This document shows positions 21,311 to 34,599 of a DNA stretch of 64,000 nt, piece after piece. The notes below the pieces were generated by a model. It saw only the letters and a list, made by a program, of their open reading frames with translations, did not search any database and was not told the origin of the DNA. Location: NCBI RefSeq assembly GCF_026745355.1, contig NC_079210.1:8516740-8580739 (forward strand), written 5' to 3'. Position 1 is the stretch's first letter, and every line of letters starts with the position of its first letter. This DNA comes from Beta vulgaris subsp. vulgaris (taxonomy: Eukaryota; Streptophyta; Magnoliopsida; Caryophyllales; Amaranthaceae). The position numbers and the translations under genes are program-made.

Positions 21311-23178
21311 GGGATAAGTGTTTCTTTGTGGGTTATCCCAAAGAAATAAAGGGCTATTACTTCTACAATTGGACTAAGGGCAAAGTGTTTGTTGTTGGCT
21401 GTGATGTATTTTTGGAGAAAGATTTCATTTCCAAAAAGGCAAGTGGGAGTAATTTATTTCTCGAAGAAGTTTGAGAAGAGCAACAAATGGACATAGTTCA
21501 TCCTATGTTAGAGACAACGACACAAGAGCCAGATATTGGGCTTGAAGTAGTTCCTCCTATGAAGGAGCCTTCTCCCATGTCTGATCAAGTATTGTCCTAC
21601 TAGAATCTAATTCGTGCGAAAGTTCTCAAGTTGTTGAGAAGGAAATTTCTCCTGTTGCTACCCCGCGTAGGTCTAGTAGACTTAAGATACCAATAAAGAA
21701 GTTTGTTGATTTCTTGTTAACCAAAAGTTCTGAAATAATGATATTAGAATTTGAGGAGCCTACTACCTACAAACAAGCTTTGATGAGTGAAGACTCCGAG
21801 AAGTGGCTTGAGGCCATGAAATTCGAAATGGCATCCATGTATGAAAATCAAGTATGGGACTTGATGGATTTGCCCGATGGGGTTACACCTATTGGTTGCA
21901 AATGGGTTTTCAAAGTGAAAACAGACAAGGATGGTAACATTCAGGTTTATAAAGCAAGACCGGTTGCAAAAGGGTTCAAGCAAGTTCATGGCATAAACTA
22001 TGACGAAACCTTTTCACTAGTAGCAATGCGCAAGTCCATTCGGATACTCCTAGCAATAGCTGCCTATTATGATTATGAAATATGGCGGATGGATGTCAAA
22101 ACTGCTTTCTTGAATGGGTTCTTGAAAGAGGATCGATGTGTATATGACACACCCCGGGGGTTTTGTAGATCCAGAAAATCCTAGGAGGGTATGTAAGCTT
22201 CAGAAATCCATTTATGGATTGAAGCAAGCATCATTGAGTTGGAATCTTCTTTTTGATGAGGCAATCAAAGAGTTTGGTTCTCAAAAACGGAGAAGAGTCT
22301 TGTGTTTACAAGAAGGTAAGTGGGAGCAACATAGTCTTCCTGGATTTATATGTAGATGACATACTTATCATAGGTAAGAACATACCCATACTTGAGTCAG
22401 TCAAGGATTGGTTGAAGGGTTATTTCTCTATGAAAGACCTTGGAGATGCCGGGTACATTTTGGGCATCAAGATCTATAGAGATATATCTAAGAGGATGAT
22501 TGGGCTAAGCCAACGAACTTACATAGATAAGATCGTAAATAAGTTCAAGATGAAAAACTCTAAGAGAGGATTCCTTCCCATGCAACATGGAATATTGCTT
22601 AGCAAGACTCATTGTCCTTCTGGACCTAATGAGCAAAAGCAAATGAGTAATGTTCCTTATGCGTTAGCTATAGGTTCTATTATGTATTCCATGATTTGTA
22701 CTCGCCCATATGTTTCATATGCTCTTAGCATGTGTAGCAGATACCAACCAAATCCTGGTGAAGCACACTGGAATACAGTTAAGAATATCCTACAGTACTT
22801 GAGAAGGACTCAGGGTAAATTCTTAGTGTATGGAGGAGAAAATGAGTTAATTGTAGAGGGTTACACAGATGCAAGTTTCCAAACCGACAAAGATGATTTC
22901 TAATCCCAATCTGGTTTATCTTTTGTCTAAATGGAGGGGTAGTGAGCTGGAAAAGTTCAAACCAAAGCATTGTCGCTGATTCTACAACAGAAGTTGAGTA
23001 TATTGTTGCACCAGATGCAGCAAAGGAAGCCATTTGGATGAAGAAGTTGATTCTGGAGCTAGGTTTAGTACCTAGTGTTCGAGATGCTATTGTTTTACAT
23101 TGTGATAACAATGGTGCCATAGCTCAGTCTAAGAAACCAAGATCACATCAAAGATGTAAACATGTACTTAGACAATTT
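21311..23178 (+). pseudogene. Integrase C-terminus, RT and most of RNase H of outermost copia
   Basis: The copia reading resumes with the integrase C-terminal pattern (KCFFVGYPKEIKGYYFYNW) after loss of the integrase core. RT follows from about 21760 (CKWVFKVKTDKDG, WRMDVKTAFLNGFL) with catalytic YVDD at 22349-22360. RNase H (YTDASFQTD, WKSSNQSIVADSTTEVEYI) follows. Frameshifts occur near 22135 and 22290, and a TAA stop follows DDF near 22902. The RT motif normally reading FSPVAM is FSLVAM, a proline-to-leucine change. The reading stops at 23178 in RQF, where the SIRE-like element inserted, and continues at 42729. Confidence 0.92.
23174..23178. repeat. Target-site duplication AATTT (left) of SIRE-like element
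   Basis: AATTT precedes the TGTTATTTCC LTR start. It recurs at 42724-42728 after the far LTR, where the RNase H reading of the outer copia resumes in frame. Confidence 0.93.
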
Positions 23179-24543
23179 TGTTATTTCCCTAGGAACACTA
23201 CAAGAGGGGGGGTGAATTGTAGGTGTAGAAATAAACGTAACTTTTTGCGGAAATTAAAACTTAAACGAATAAACAAGCTAGAGGAACAAAGGGATTTTTA
23301 CGAGGAAAAACTTCTTGGGCCCAACAAGAAGAAACAACCTCGACCACTAGGGATTTTAAACTCAACTCTTTCACTAATTAGGCCAAACAACTTTGTTACA
23401 ACCTAATTCTAACTCGAGCCACACCTTGAGTTCCTAAACTCAAGTTCCTGAGCCACTGTTCCCTTAACAGCAGTTCCTCTCAACTTCACTCGAAGTTTTC
23501 TCACTCATACAAGCTTCACTCAAAGCCTTTCTCTTACAGAACTTCACTCAAAGTTCCCTTACCCCAAAAACCAAAATACAATTGATCGAAATAAGCTTAG
23601 TGGAATTAGAGTAAGAAAGCAAAGAACAAATGGCTATTATGAGAGAATGAAGGCACTGACACTTAATTAGTTAAACTCACTTAATTACTTAGTCAGACAC
23701 AATTTGGAACTTATCTAGACTTCAATATTTTATAGTAATATCAAAAGAACGTGGGATTAAAACTTGATTACATGTTAAGTCCATTAACCCATGATGTTCC
23801 TTCCCCTAAGGAACACGTTTCACATCATGTCCCATGATCCCATGTCTAAAATGAACGTGGATATATTTAGCCATTACTCCTAAGTAATAGGAGTTCCTTG
23901 AGCTTTATCCGAAAATCAGTTTTATAAAAACATTTTTATCTTTAAAACTGAATTTTTAATCTTTAAGAAAATAATATCTTTTAAACAAATTCTTTCTTAA
24001 AAACCGGATATTTATTTTCTTATTTTTCCGAAAAACAAAATCTTTTCTCAAACGGATTTTCTTTTTTAAACTGATTTTATCATTTGAAATTAGATAAAAC
24101 TAATTTCCTATAATTTAGGCATGACTTACTCAATTGCATTTTTAACCGTTATACTTTTGCACGCCTAAGTCTAGTTCCTTTTATTAACTAAGTTCCTTTA
24201 ACATATTCGTTTAGTGCCACTTAGTTTGTTCCTTACAAAGGAACAAACTCTCATTCTCAAATAAAGCTGCCACTGTTCCTTACCATTCTTACTTTGTTCC
24301 TTTACATTGGAACTAAAATAAAACGCCTAGCTTCTATTCTTCTTGATCCAATGCTTGCTCCAGTATAACTATAGAAACTTCTTTACTTAGCCTTTGAAAT
24401 CCTCTCTTGACTTCTTCCTTGACTTCGTATTCTCCTAGTTCCTTTCATTGATACCTTAAAAACCATACACTTAAATAACTCATTAGTTCACTACTTAGTT
24501 TGTATCTTTGTTTCTTTGTCATCATCAAAACTAGGGTTCAACA
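23179..24543 (-). repeat. 3' LTR of SIRE-like element, first-contig copy
   Basis: This 1365-bp LTR starts TGTTATTTCCCTAGG and ends GGTTCAACA on the plus strand. It contains 18 copies of GGAAC/GTTCC by eye. It is the same locus as 32073-33417. Confidence 0.93.
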
Positions 24544-24557
24544 ATTTCCCCCTTTTT
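24544..24557 (-). other. Polypurine tract of SIRE-like element
   Basis: Plus-strand ATTTCCCCCTTTTT reads AAAAAGGGGGAAAT on the minus strand, directly beside the 3' LTR. It also occurs at 33418. Confidence 0.88.
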
Positions 24558-25727
24558 GATGATGACAACAAAGGTACAAACTAAGGAAAATAACAAATAA
24601 TATAAGTGAATGATAATGACAAAAACATAAAGAAGAAAATGAAAAATAAAACACAATTATGTGAGAACTGAATTTTGATTTTTCATTTACCTTAACCTAT
24701 TTTTGATTTTTCATTTACCTTATCCATTTTTTAATTTTTTTTTTTTAATTTTCAGTTTTTCAAGTTATGTACAGTTTGTTCCTTAAATCATTTTCCCCCT
24801 TTGTCATCCTCAAAAAGAAAGACCTTCATGTATTGATGAATTGAGTTAACACCTTAAGACCAATATACAAGTGGTGGTTAAGTTAGAATATCAAAGAGTA
24901 AACTGCTCAAATATCAATCACATAATACTAGCCATTCCAAGGAAGAAATTATGCAAATCATTTAGAAACACACATGCTATAGCAAAAGTCATTGATTATA
25001 TAGCACTTGTTCCATACAAAACAAAGAAAGAAAAGAAAAAGGATAAACAAAAGTTGTGTTCCTTAAAAGAAACAGAACAACAAAAAAAAAAAAAAAAAAA
25101 CTAAGAGGAAGGGGAATGGTGTTCCTCTACAACTTCTTCTTCCACCACATCCTCTAATTTTCATTCAACCACCCCATGGTTGAACCAACTTGTTCCTCAA
25201 CTCCTCCAAGGCACGGGCCATAGAGTCCATCTTCTTTTGTTGCGCAACAACTGTAGCACTCAAGCTCTTCATAAGACTCACCATTGTATCAGTTTTAGCA
25301 TCCAAAGTCCAATGAAGATGATTATAAAATTTGATCATATGTTGAGCAGGAAGACAAACATCATTTACCCAGCTAGCATCATCCGAAGTTTCCTGTTCCT
25401 TACCCTTGGAACTGAGGCAGATGGTGGATTTTGTGGAGGAATTGGAGGGGTTAGAATGGACAATTCATCTGTTCCGGGAATAGAAACAGAAGGTGAAGGG
25501 TGATAAATGGGAGGAAGGAATGGTGGTATGGGTGGAAGATTGTGGAGGTGGAAGCAAAAGGATTTGGGCCTTTTATTTCATCCTTCAACTGCTCAAAGCT
25601 GGAAGGAACAGAGAAGGATGAGGGAGAAATGGAAGGCAGTTGGTGAAAGGAACAGAGAGTTTAGGAGATGGAGGTGGAGTAGGTTCCTTGAGAGTTGAGG
25701 GTTCCTGTTCCTCATTATCCGAAAGGA
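24558..25727 (-). other. Non-coding or decayed 3' region of SIRE-like element
   Basis: No credible ORF is seen in either strand. The DNA is AT-rich with frequent GGAAC/GTTCC and a long A run near 25083-25100. It may include the decayed C-terminal part of the env-position ORF. Confidence 0.5.
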
Positions 25728-26468
25728 CTAAAGGAGAGTCCTTGTTGGAAGGAACAAAACATTGGGAGCAATTTTTAAGCGATTGCTCTTCCTCACCCTC
25801 AGAGGAACAGAAACATTAGGCTTGGTAGCAATGTGTTTGCGCCTCTTAGGTTTTGGTTCCTCCGGTTTAGGAACAGGTTCCTCCGGTTTAGGAACAGGTT
25901 CCTCTAAGATAACATCATTATCTTCTTCTAAATCAAGCTTAGGCAGTTTTCTTTTACTTGAGGAACATAGAGCTATTCTCCTTTGAGTGAGTACGCCCTC
26001 TTGGACAGACAAACCAAGTCCATTTAGAGTCTTTTCATTTAAAATGTTTCCTTGTTTTACTCCTATTGTAGTCCAACCAGTAAGTCTCACTTCAAAGTGA
26101 TGAAGTAGAGAGGTTATCAAGGCACCGTAACCAATCACACAGTTGTTTTCAATGCAGTGAGTAAGATGTTGAATGAAGAGGGAAGGAAAGTTGATTTGAA
26201 TATGGTGGTCCAAGCAAAACATATAACACATATCCAGGAGACCCACTTCATTCCTCTTTTCAGTTCGAGGAATGAGTGCTCTCCATACCAAATTAAATAG
26301 TACTTTATGAAGGGGAGAGAGTAGATTATGGTTTAGTTTGTTTTGACCACCAGTTCCTCCAAAATATTCTAAGATTTTGTCTTGAGGAAAATTCGGAAAA
26401 GAAACAGTTCCGTTCTGTTTAGAGTACAAATCAGTTCCTTTGCAAGGAACTTCCCATACTTTCCCCAA
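25728..26468 (-). CDS. Env-position ORF of SIRE-like element (plant transposon protein type), partial
   Basis: This 246-codon frame lies between RNase H and the 3' LTR, where SIRE-type elements carry an env-like gene. It resembles the plant-specific putative transposon protein family: RALIPRTEKRNEVGLLDM, NFPSLFIQHLTHCI and VIGYGALITSLLHHFEV. A C-terminal tail repeats EEPVPKPEEPVPKPEEP and is followed by a basic KPKRRKH stretch that looks like a nuclear localisation signal rather than a membrane segment. The frame is probably open further upstream (to about 26900), with breaks. I see no signal peptide or obvious transmembrane helix, so an envelope function is not supported. Confidence 0.6.
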   Translation of the reverse strand: MGKVWEVPCKGTDLYSKQNGTVSFPNFPQDKILEYFGGTGGQNKLNHNLLSPLHKVLFNLVWRALIPRTEKRNEVGLLDMCYMFCLDHHIQINFPSLFIQHLTHCIENNCVIGYGALITSLLHHFEVRLTGWTTIGVKQGNILNEKTLNGLGLSVQEGVLTQRRIALCSSSKRKLPKLDLEEDNDVILEEPVPKPEEPVPKPEEPKPKRRKHIATKPNVSVPLRVRKSNRLKIAPNVLFLPTRTLL

Positions 26469-27775
26469 TGTAGCTTGATTAAACCTAATTTTCTTTCCTC
26501 TAACCTCAGTTGTGCAAAGACCATGGGTATTGACAAAATTAGCACATAGCTAAAGGAACAAGAGCGTTATTAAAGGCGAATTCAAACAAGAATTCCATGC
26601 CTTGTTCCTTTTGAATGGAAGTTAATTCTTGAAATTCAACTTTACTTGCCCATTCTAAATCGACGCTAAAACACAAAACATACCTAGATTCACTTCGTTC
26701 GACCCGTTTCTTGGAAGATGAAGAAACAGTTCCCTTGGAAGGAACAGGTGTGATTTCTTCTTCTTCCCCATGAGTTTGTTCCGGGTTTCTTCTTCATCAA
26801 TCCCAATTAACCTTCTACGCATATCCTTCTAGAATTCTAATTGTTGTTCCTCTACGGGGGTTTCTTGAATTGAGTCGGTTTCAAGAGTTTTGGTTGGAGA
26901 TGAATATTTTCCTATTTGAAGTGTTGGTAGTTTTTGATGTGGGAAAGGGAGAATTTCTAAGTTTTATGATTTAGAAGGATTTGAGGTTTTTATGGGGTAT
27001 CAAGAGGCGTGATGAAGGTTTTGGCTATGGTGAAGATGAAGAGATTGAGGAACACGGTTTCTAATGAAGATGAATTGAACGAGGGAGTTTTGCATGTAAT
27101 AGTGATTATTACACGCGGGAAAAATAAAGCAAATAAAAATAAAAAGAAAAAGAAAACGAAAAGGTGATAAATAAGAATCAAGATTTAATTAAATCTGATT
27201 CCTTTTATTTTGGGATTTTTCGGATTTTTCGGATTTTTATGAGTTTTAATTTTTAAAAAAATAAATGCTAAGGAACTTGTGCTATAGGAACAACTAATGC
27301 TACATATCAATGTCCTTCATATCATGCATGTTTCTTAACCTTAGGAACAGAAGGGGAGTATTATGTGACATTTGTGAGTTGTTTAATTTCTTTGAATTCA
27401 TGTTTATGTTTTGCAATTCCAATTTGCAATGGTCTTAGGCAATTAAACACAATTATTTTAGCACACAAAGTCACTCAAATTGATTCAAACATGGGGGGAA
27501 TGACATAGGAACAATCACTTAATTTTTATTAACCCTAACTCAAGCCTTAATTTTTCATATCTATCCCTTTGCAAAGGCTTAGTTAGATATTAGCAATCTG
27601 ATTCTCAGTTTGACAAAACTCAAGTTTAATCAAACTTTTTCAACATTTTCTCTTAAAAAGTGATGTCTGATATGTATATGCTTTAATCTAGAATGATGCA
27701 CTGGATCTTTAGAAATCTGATAGCACTTGTATTGTCACAATAAATAGGAACACAAACAAGTTTATTCCATAGTCA

Positions 27776-30457
27776 CTAAGTTGTTGTTTTATCCAAAGCA
27801 TTTGAGAGCAACATGCAGCATGCTACATATTCTGCTTCAACAGTGGATAAAGCAACTGTGTTTTGTTTCTTGGTACTCCAAGAAACTAAACTATGACCAA
27901 GGAATTGTGCCATACCTGAGGTGCTTTTCCTATTTACAAGATCTCCAGCATAATCTGCATCTGCATATCCTTTTAGTTCGAATGTATCACTTCTTGGATA
28001 GTAGAGTCCAAGATCATCTGTTCCTTTAAGATATCTAAGAATTCTCTTACAGCAGTAGGTGAGACTCCTTTGGATTTGCTTGAAATCTAGCACACAAACC
28101 AACACTGAAAGCTATGTCTGGACGACTAGCAGTTAGATACAAAAGTGAACCAATCATTCCTCTATATTTTGTTTGATCAACACTTGTTCCTATGGAGTCT
28201 TCATCTAATCTAGTTGAAGTTCCCATAGGAGTGTGATTTATCTTTGAATTTTCGAGGCCATATTTCTTTAATAGTTCCTTTATGTATTTTTGTTGGTGAA
28301 CAATTATCCTTTTCAGTTTGTTTGATTTGTAGTCCAAGAAAGAAATTTAACTCACCCATCATACTCATTTCAAATTCATTGTTCATGAGACTTGAGAATT
28401 CTTTGCACAATGTTTCATTAGTAGCTCCGAATATGATGTCATCAACATATATTTGAACAAGCAAAATTCAGTTCCTTTAGATTTTAGGAACAAGGTTTTA
28501 TCAACCTTTCCTCTTTTAAAATTGTTTTCTAAAAGGAACTTTGATAATCTCTCATACCATGATCTAGGTGCTTGTTTTAACCCATAAAGAGCTTTATCAA
28601 GCTTGTAGACATGATTTGGGAGATTATTATTTTCAAACCAGGGGGTTGTTCAACATATACATCTTCGTTTAGATAGCCATTTAAAAATGCACACTTAACA
28701 TCCATTTGATATATTTAAATCCCATGTAAGCAGCAAATGCAATTAAATTCTAATGGCTTCTAATCTAGCTACAGGAGCAAAGGTTTCTTCATAATCAATT
28801 CCTTCTTGTTGATTATAACCTTTTACTACAAGTCTAGCTTTGTTTCTTACAATGGTTCCATATTCATCTAGTTTGTTTCTAAACACCCATTTTAAGCCAA
28901 TTACTTTTTGTTGTTTAGATGAGGAACTAGATGCCATACCTTGTTTCTTTCAAACTCATTTAATTCAGCTTGCATTGCAGTAATCCAATCAGAGTCAGTT
29001 AAGGCTTCTTCATGATTTCTTGGTTCCATCATTGATAGGAACGCATGAAATGCACAAAAGTTCCTTAACTGAGATCTAGTTTGCGTACCTTTGGATATGT
29101 CGCTGATTATGAGTTCCACAGGATGTGACTTTTTTAATCTCCAAGGTTTTGGTTGAAACTCTCTTATAGGAACATGTTGTTCCTCATGAGTTCCTTGAGT
29201 AGATGAGGAACTCTGCTCAGTTGTTCCTCTGTTAGCCTCGGTGGACTCAGTTCCTTCATTTGAGGAACAGGACATCTTCTCCTCCTTGAGGAACAGGAAA
29301 TCATTGATGTCATTATTTTCAAATTCCTCGTTCCTTTCCTCTTTCACTTCTTCTTCTTCTTGTGAATCTGCGTTCCTTGTACTTGGTTGTGCTAACCCTA
29401 TCTCATAGTCATCAACCTGTATGCTTGGATTATATTTGTCAGATTCATCAAAGATTACATGAATGCTTTCTTCAACACACATAGTTCTTTGTTATATACT
29501 CTATAAGCTTTACTATGTGAGGAGTATCCTAAAAATGTTGCTTCATCACTCCTTGCATCAAATTTTCCAAGATTATCTTTTCCATTATTATGCACATAAC
29601 ATTTGCACCAAATGTTCTAAAATAAGTGATATTTGGTTTCTTTCCAAAATAAAGTTCATAAGGAGTTTTATTAATGATAGGTCTCATCATGGCACGATTA
29701 ATTATGTGACAAGCAGTATTAACAGCTTCAGCCCAAAAGTTCCTTGGAAGTTCACTAGCAATTAACATGGTTCTAGACATTTCCTCCAAAGTTCTATTTT
29801 TCCTTTCTACAACACCATTTTGTTGTGGTGTTCTAGGGGCAGAAAAATTATGATCTAGGCCATTATCTCTGCTTAAGTCATCAAATTTATAATTTTCGAA
29901 TTCCTTGCCATGATCTGATCTAATGTGCATTATTTTATGACCACTTAGGTTTTGAACTCTTTTAGCAAAGACAAGGAACTCATCATAAGTTTCATCTTTA
30001 CTAGTGAGAAAAATAACCCAAGTGTACCTAGAGTAGTCATCTACAATCACAAGTACATACCTCTTTCCACTTCTGCTTTGAATTCTCATGGGTCCACATA
30101 AGTCCATATGAATTAATTCTAATGGTTTAGTGGTACTTACAATCGTTTTAGATTTGAAAGAGGATCTTACTTGCTTACCTCGTGCACATGCATCACAAAT
30201 TATGATCAATATGAAATTTTGGATGGTAATCCTAAACAAGATGTTTTGATCTAAGTTTCTCAAGTAATGAAAAGCTAGCATGTCCTAGACGCTTGTGCCA
30301 AGAAGTAAATCATCTTCAATAACACTAAGACAAGTTAAATTGATTTGAGGAACAAGGTCTAGATCCACAATGATGTGTTCCCTTTCCTTGTTCCTTCCAA
30401 GATAACCTTCTTAGTTTTAATGTTGATGATCAAACATTTTTTTTTATCAAATTTTAC
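27776..30457 (-). pseudogene. Integrase, RT and RNase H of SIRE-like element, first contig (truncated by gap)
   Basis: From the gap inward come integrase (CDACARGKQVRSSF, HMDLCGPMRIQSRSGK, IRSDHGKEFEN, TPQQNGVVERKNRTLEEM), then a linker, RT ([44 protein letters not shown]) and RNase H (YADADYAGDLVNRKSTSG, LSTVEAEYVA). The catalytic residues are present. The frame is broken several times by single-base gains or losses, many of which differ from the second contig copy. Sequence stops at the N gap. Confidence 0.9.
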
Positions 30458-30957
30458 NNNNNNNNNNNNNNNNNNNNNNNNNNNNNNNNNNNNNNNNNNN
30501 NNNNNNNNNNNNNNNNNNNNNNNNNNNNNNNNNNNNNNNNNNNNNNNNNNNNNNNNNNNNNNNNNNNNNNNNNNNNNNNNNNNNNNNNNNNNNNNNNNNN
30601 NNNNNNNNNNNNNNNNNNNNNNNNNNNNNNNNNNNNNNNNNNNNNNNNNNNNNNNNNNNNNNNNNNNNNNNNNNNNNNNNNNNNNNNNNNNNNNNNNNNN
30701 NNNNNNNNNNNNNNNNNNNNNNNNNNNNNNNNNNNNNNNNNNNNNNNNNNNNNNNNNNNNNNNNNNNNNNNNNNNNNNNNNNNNNNNNNNNNNNNNNNNN
30801 NNNNNNNNNNNNNNNNNNNNNNNNNNNNNNNNNNNNNNNNNNNNNNNNNNNNNNNNNNNNNNNNNNNNNNNNNNNNNNNNNNNNNNNNNNNNNNNNNNNN
30901 NNNNNNNNNNNNNNNNNNNNNNNNNNNNNNNNNNNNNNNNNNNNNNNNNNNNNNNNN
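30458..30957. other. Assembly gap of exactly 500 N
   Basis: The round size marks an arbitrary scaffold gap. The sequences on both sides are ends of overlapping contigs from the same locus, so the gap probably represents no missing DNA. Confidence 0.97.
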
Positions 30958-32072
30958 CTCCTAGCAATAGCTGCCTATTATGATTATAATATGGCGGATG
31001 GATGTCAAAACTGCTTTCTTGAATGGGTTCTTGAAAGAGGATCGATGTGTATATGACACACCCCGGGGGTTTTGTAGATCCAGAAAATCCTAGGAGGGTA
31101 TGTAAGCTTCAGAAATCCATTTATGGATTGAAGCAAGCATCATTGAGTTGGAATCTTCTTTTTGATGAGGCAATCAAAGAGTTTGGTTCTCAAAAACGGA
31201 GAAGAGTCTTGTGTTTACAAGAAGGTAAGTGGAGCAACATAGTCTTCCTGGATTTATATGTAGATGACTACTTATCATAGGTAAGAACATACCTACTTGA
31301 GTCAGTCAAGGATTGGTTGAAGGTTATTCTCTATGAAAGCCTTGGAGATGCCGGGTACATTTTGGGCATCAAGATCTAAGAGAATATCTAAGAGGATGAT
31401 TGGGCTAAGCCAACGAACTTACATAGATAAGATCGTAAATAAGTTCAAGATGAAAAACTCTAAGAGAGGATTCCTTCCATGCAACATGGAATATTGCTTA
31501 GCAAGACTCATTGTCCTTCTGGACCTAATGAGCAAAAGCAAATGATAATGTTCCTTATGCGTTAGCTATAGGTTCTATTATGTATTCCATGATTTGTACT
31601 CGCCCATATGTTTCATATGCTCTTAGCATGTGTAGCAGATACCAACCAAATCCTGGTGAAGCACACTGGAATACAGTTAAGAATATCCTACAGTACTTGA
31701 GAAGGACTCAGGGTAAATTCTTAGTGTATGGAGGAGAAATGAGTTAATTGTAGAGGGTTACACAGATGCAAGTTTCCAAACCGACAAAGATGATTTCTAA
31801 TCCCAATCTGGTTTATCTTTTCTAAATGGAGGGGTAGTGAGCTGGAAAAGTTCAAACCAAAGCATTGTCGCTGATTTACAACAGAAGTTGAGTATATTGT
31901 TGCACCAGATGCAGCAAAGGAAGCCATTTGGATGAAGAAGTTGATTCTGGAGCTAGGTTTAGTACCTAGTGTTCGAGATGCTATTGTTTTACATTGTGAT
32001 AACAATGGTGCCATAGCTCAGTCTAAGAAACCAAGATCACATCAAAGATGTAAACATGTACTTAGACAATTT
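30958..32072 (+). pseudogene. Second assembled copy of outer copia RT-RNase H
   Basis: It repeats 22047-23178 with scattered single-base losses. For example, YVDD is kept at about 31255-31266 but the next codon has lost a base. It ends with the same AATTT (32068-32072) at the SIRE-like LTR. It is interpreted as the overlapping end of the next contig, not a second gene. Confidence 0.88.
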
Positions 32073-33417
32073 TGTTATTTCCCTAGGAACACTACAAGAG
32101 GGGGGGTGAATTGTAGGTGTAGAAATAAACGTAACTTTTTGCGGAAATTAAAACTTAAACGAATAAACAAGCTAAGGAACACAAGGGATTTTTACGAGGA
32201 AAAACTTCTTGGGCCCAACAAGAAGAAACAACCTCGACCACTAGGGATTTTAAACTCAACTCTTTCACTAATTAGGCCAAACAACTTTGTTACAACCTAA
32301 TTCTAACTCGAGCCACACCTTGAGTTCCTAAACTCAAGTTCCTGAGCCACTGTTCCCTTAACAGCAGTTCCTCTCAACTTCACTCGAAGTTTTCTCACCA
32401 TACAAGCTTCACTCAAAGCCTTTTCTTACAGAACTTCACTCAAAGTTCCCTTACCCCAAAAACCAAAATACAATTGATCGAAATAAGCTTAGTGGAATTA
32501 GAGTAAGAAAGCAAAGAACAAATGGCTATTATGAGAGAATGAAGGCACTGACACTTAATAGTTAAACTCACTTAATTACTTAGTCAGACACAATTTTGAA
32601 CTTATCTAGACTTTATATTTATAGTGTAATCATGAAGAACGTGGGATTAAATTGAGTACATGTTTAAGTCCATTAACCCATGATGTTCCTTCCCCTAAGG
32701 AACACGTTTACATCATGTCCCATGATCCCATGAACTAAAATGAACGTGGATATATTAGCCATTACTCCTAAGTAATAGGAGTTCCTTGAGCTTTATCCGA
32801 AAATCAGTTTTATAAAAATCTTTTTATCTTTAAAACTGAATTTTAATCTTTAAGAAAATAATATCTTTTAAAAAATCTTTCTAAAACCGGATATTTATTT
32901 TCTTATTTTCCGAAAAAAAATCTTTTTCAAAACAGATTTTCTTTTTAAAACTGATTTTATCATTTGAAATTAGATAAAACTAATTTCCTATAATTTAGGC
33001 ATGACTTACTCAATTCACTTTTAAGTTAACTAATTTCACGCCTAAGTCTAGTTCCTTTTATTAACTAGTTCCTTTAACATATTCTTAAGTGCCACTTAGT
33101 TTGTTCCTTACAAAGGAACAAACTTCATTCTCAAATATCTGCCACAGTTCCTTACCATTCTTTCTTTGTTCCTTTACATTGGAACTAGAAAATAAAACGC
33201 CTAGCTTCTATTTTTCTTGATCCAATGCTTGCTCCAGTATCAACATAGAAACTTCTTTACTTAGCCTTTGAAATCCTCTCTTGACTTCTTCATTGACTTC
33301 GTATTCTCCCAGTTCCTTGCATTGATACCTTAAACACCATACACTTAAATAATTCATTAGTTCACTACTTAGTTTGTTCCTTTGTTTCTTTGTCATTATC
33401 AAAACTAGGGTTCAACA
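32073..33417 (-). repeat. 3' LTR of SIRE-like element, second-contig copy
   Basis: It has the same ends and content as 23179-24543 but is 20 bp shorter through small deletions. Together with 41383-42723 it bounds the complete element. Confidence 0.93.
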
Positions 33418-34599
33418 ATTTCCCCCTTTTTGATGATGACAACAAAGGTACAAACTAAGGAAAATAACAAATAATATAAGTGAATGAAATAAAAACATAA
33501 AGAAGAAAATGAAAAATAAAACACAATTATGTGAGTAACTGAATTTTGATTTTTCATTTACCTTAACCTATTTTTGATTTTTCATTTACCTTATCCATTT
33601 TTAATTTTTTTTTTTTTTTATTTTTTCAAGTTATGTACAGTTTGTTCCTTAAATCTCTTTCCCCCTTTGTCATCCTCAAAAAGAATAGACTCTGCATGAT
33701 TGATGAATTGATTTAACACCTTAAGACCAATATACAAGCACCATTGTGGTTAAGTTAGAAAATCAAAGAGTAAACTTGCTCAAACATCAATCACATAATA
33801 CTAGCCATTCCAAGGAAGAAATTATGCAAACATTTAGAACAACAAACATTAGCAAAAGTCATTGATTATATAGCACTTGTTCCATAACAAAACAAAGAAA
33901 GAAAAGAAAAAGGAAAACAAAAGTTGTGTTCCTTGAAAAAGAAACAGGAACAACAAAAAAAAAAAAAAACTAAGAGGAAGGGGAATGGTGTTCCTCTACA
34001 ACTTCTTCTTCAACCACATCCTCCAATTTTTCATCACCACCCATGGTTGAACCAACTGTTCCTTCAGCTCCTCCAAGGCACGGCCATAGAGTCCATCTTC
34101 TTTTGCTGCGACAACGTATCACTCAAGTTCTTCATAAGACTTCATATGTATCAGTTTTGCATCCAAAGTCCAATGAAGATGATTGTAAAATTTTATCATA
34201 TGTTGTGCAGGAAGCAACTATTAACCCAGTTAGATCATCCGGATTTCCTGTTCCTTACCCTTGGAACTGAGGCAGATGGGGGATTTGTGAAGGAACTGGA
34301 GGGGTTAGTGGAACATCATCTGTTCCAGGAATGGAAACAGAAGGTGAAGGGTGATAAATGGGAGGAAGAATGGTGGTGTGGGTGGAAGAGTTGTGGAGGT
34401 GGAAGCAAAAGGATTTGGCCTTTTATTTCATCCTTCAACTGCTCAAAACTGGAAGGAACAGAGAAGGATGAGGGAGAATGAGAGGGTTGTGAAAGGAACA
34501 GAAGTTTGGAGATGGAGGTGGAGTAGGTTCCTTGAGAGTGAGGGTACCTGTTCCTCATTATCCGAAAGGACTAAAGGAGAGTCCCTTGTTGGAAGGAAC

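Noticed and set aside
20774..21474. Plus-strand ORFs of 129 and 115 codons
   Set aside because: The first is low-complexity N/Q/S/R sequence in the LTR relic. The second joins relic sequence to the copia integrase tail by chance; only its last part is meaningful and is annotated as copia.
30359..30983. Open frames spanning the N gap
   Set aside because: They consist almost entirely of unknown residues created by the 500 N.
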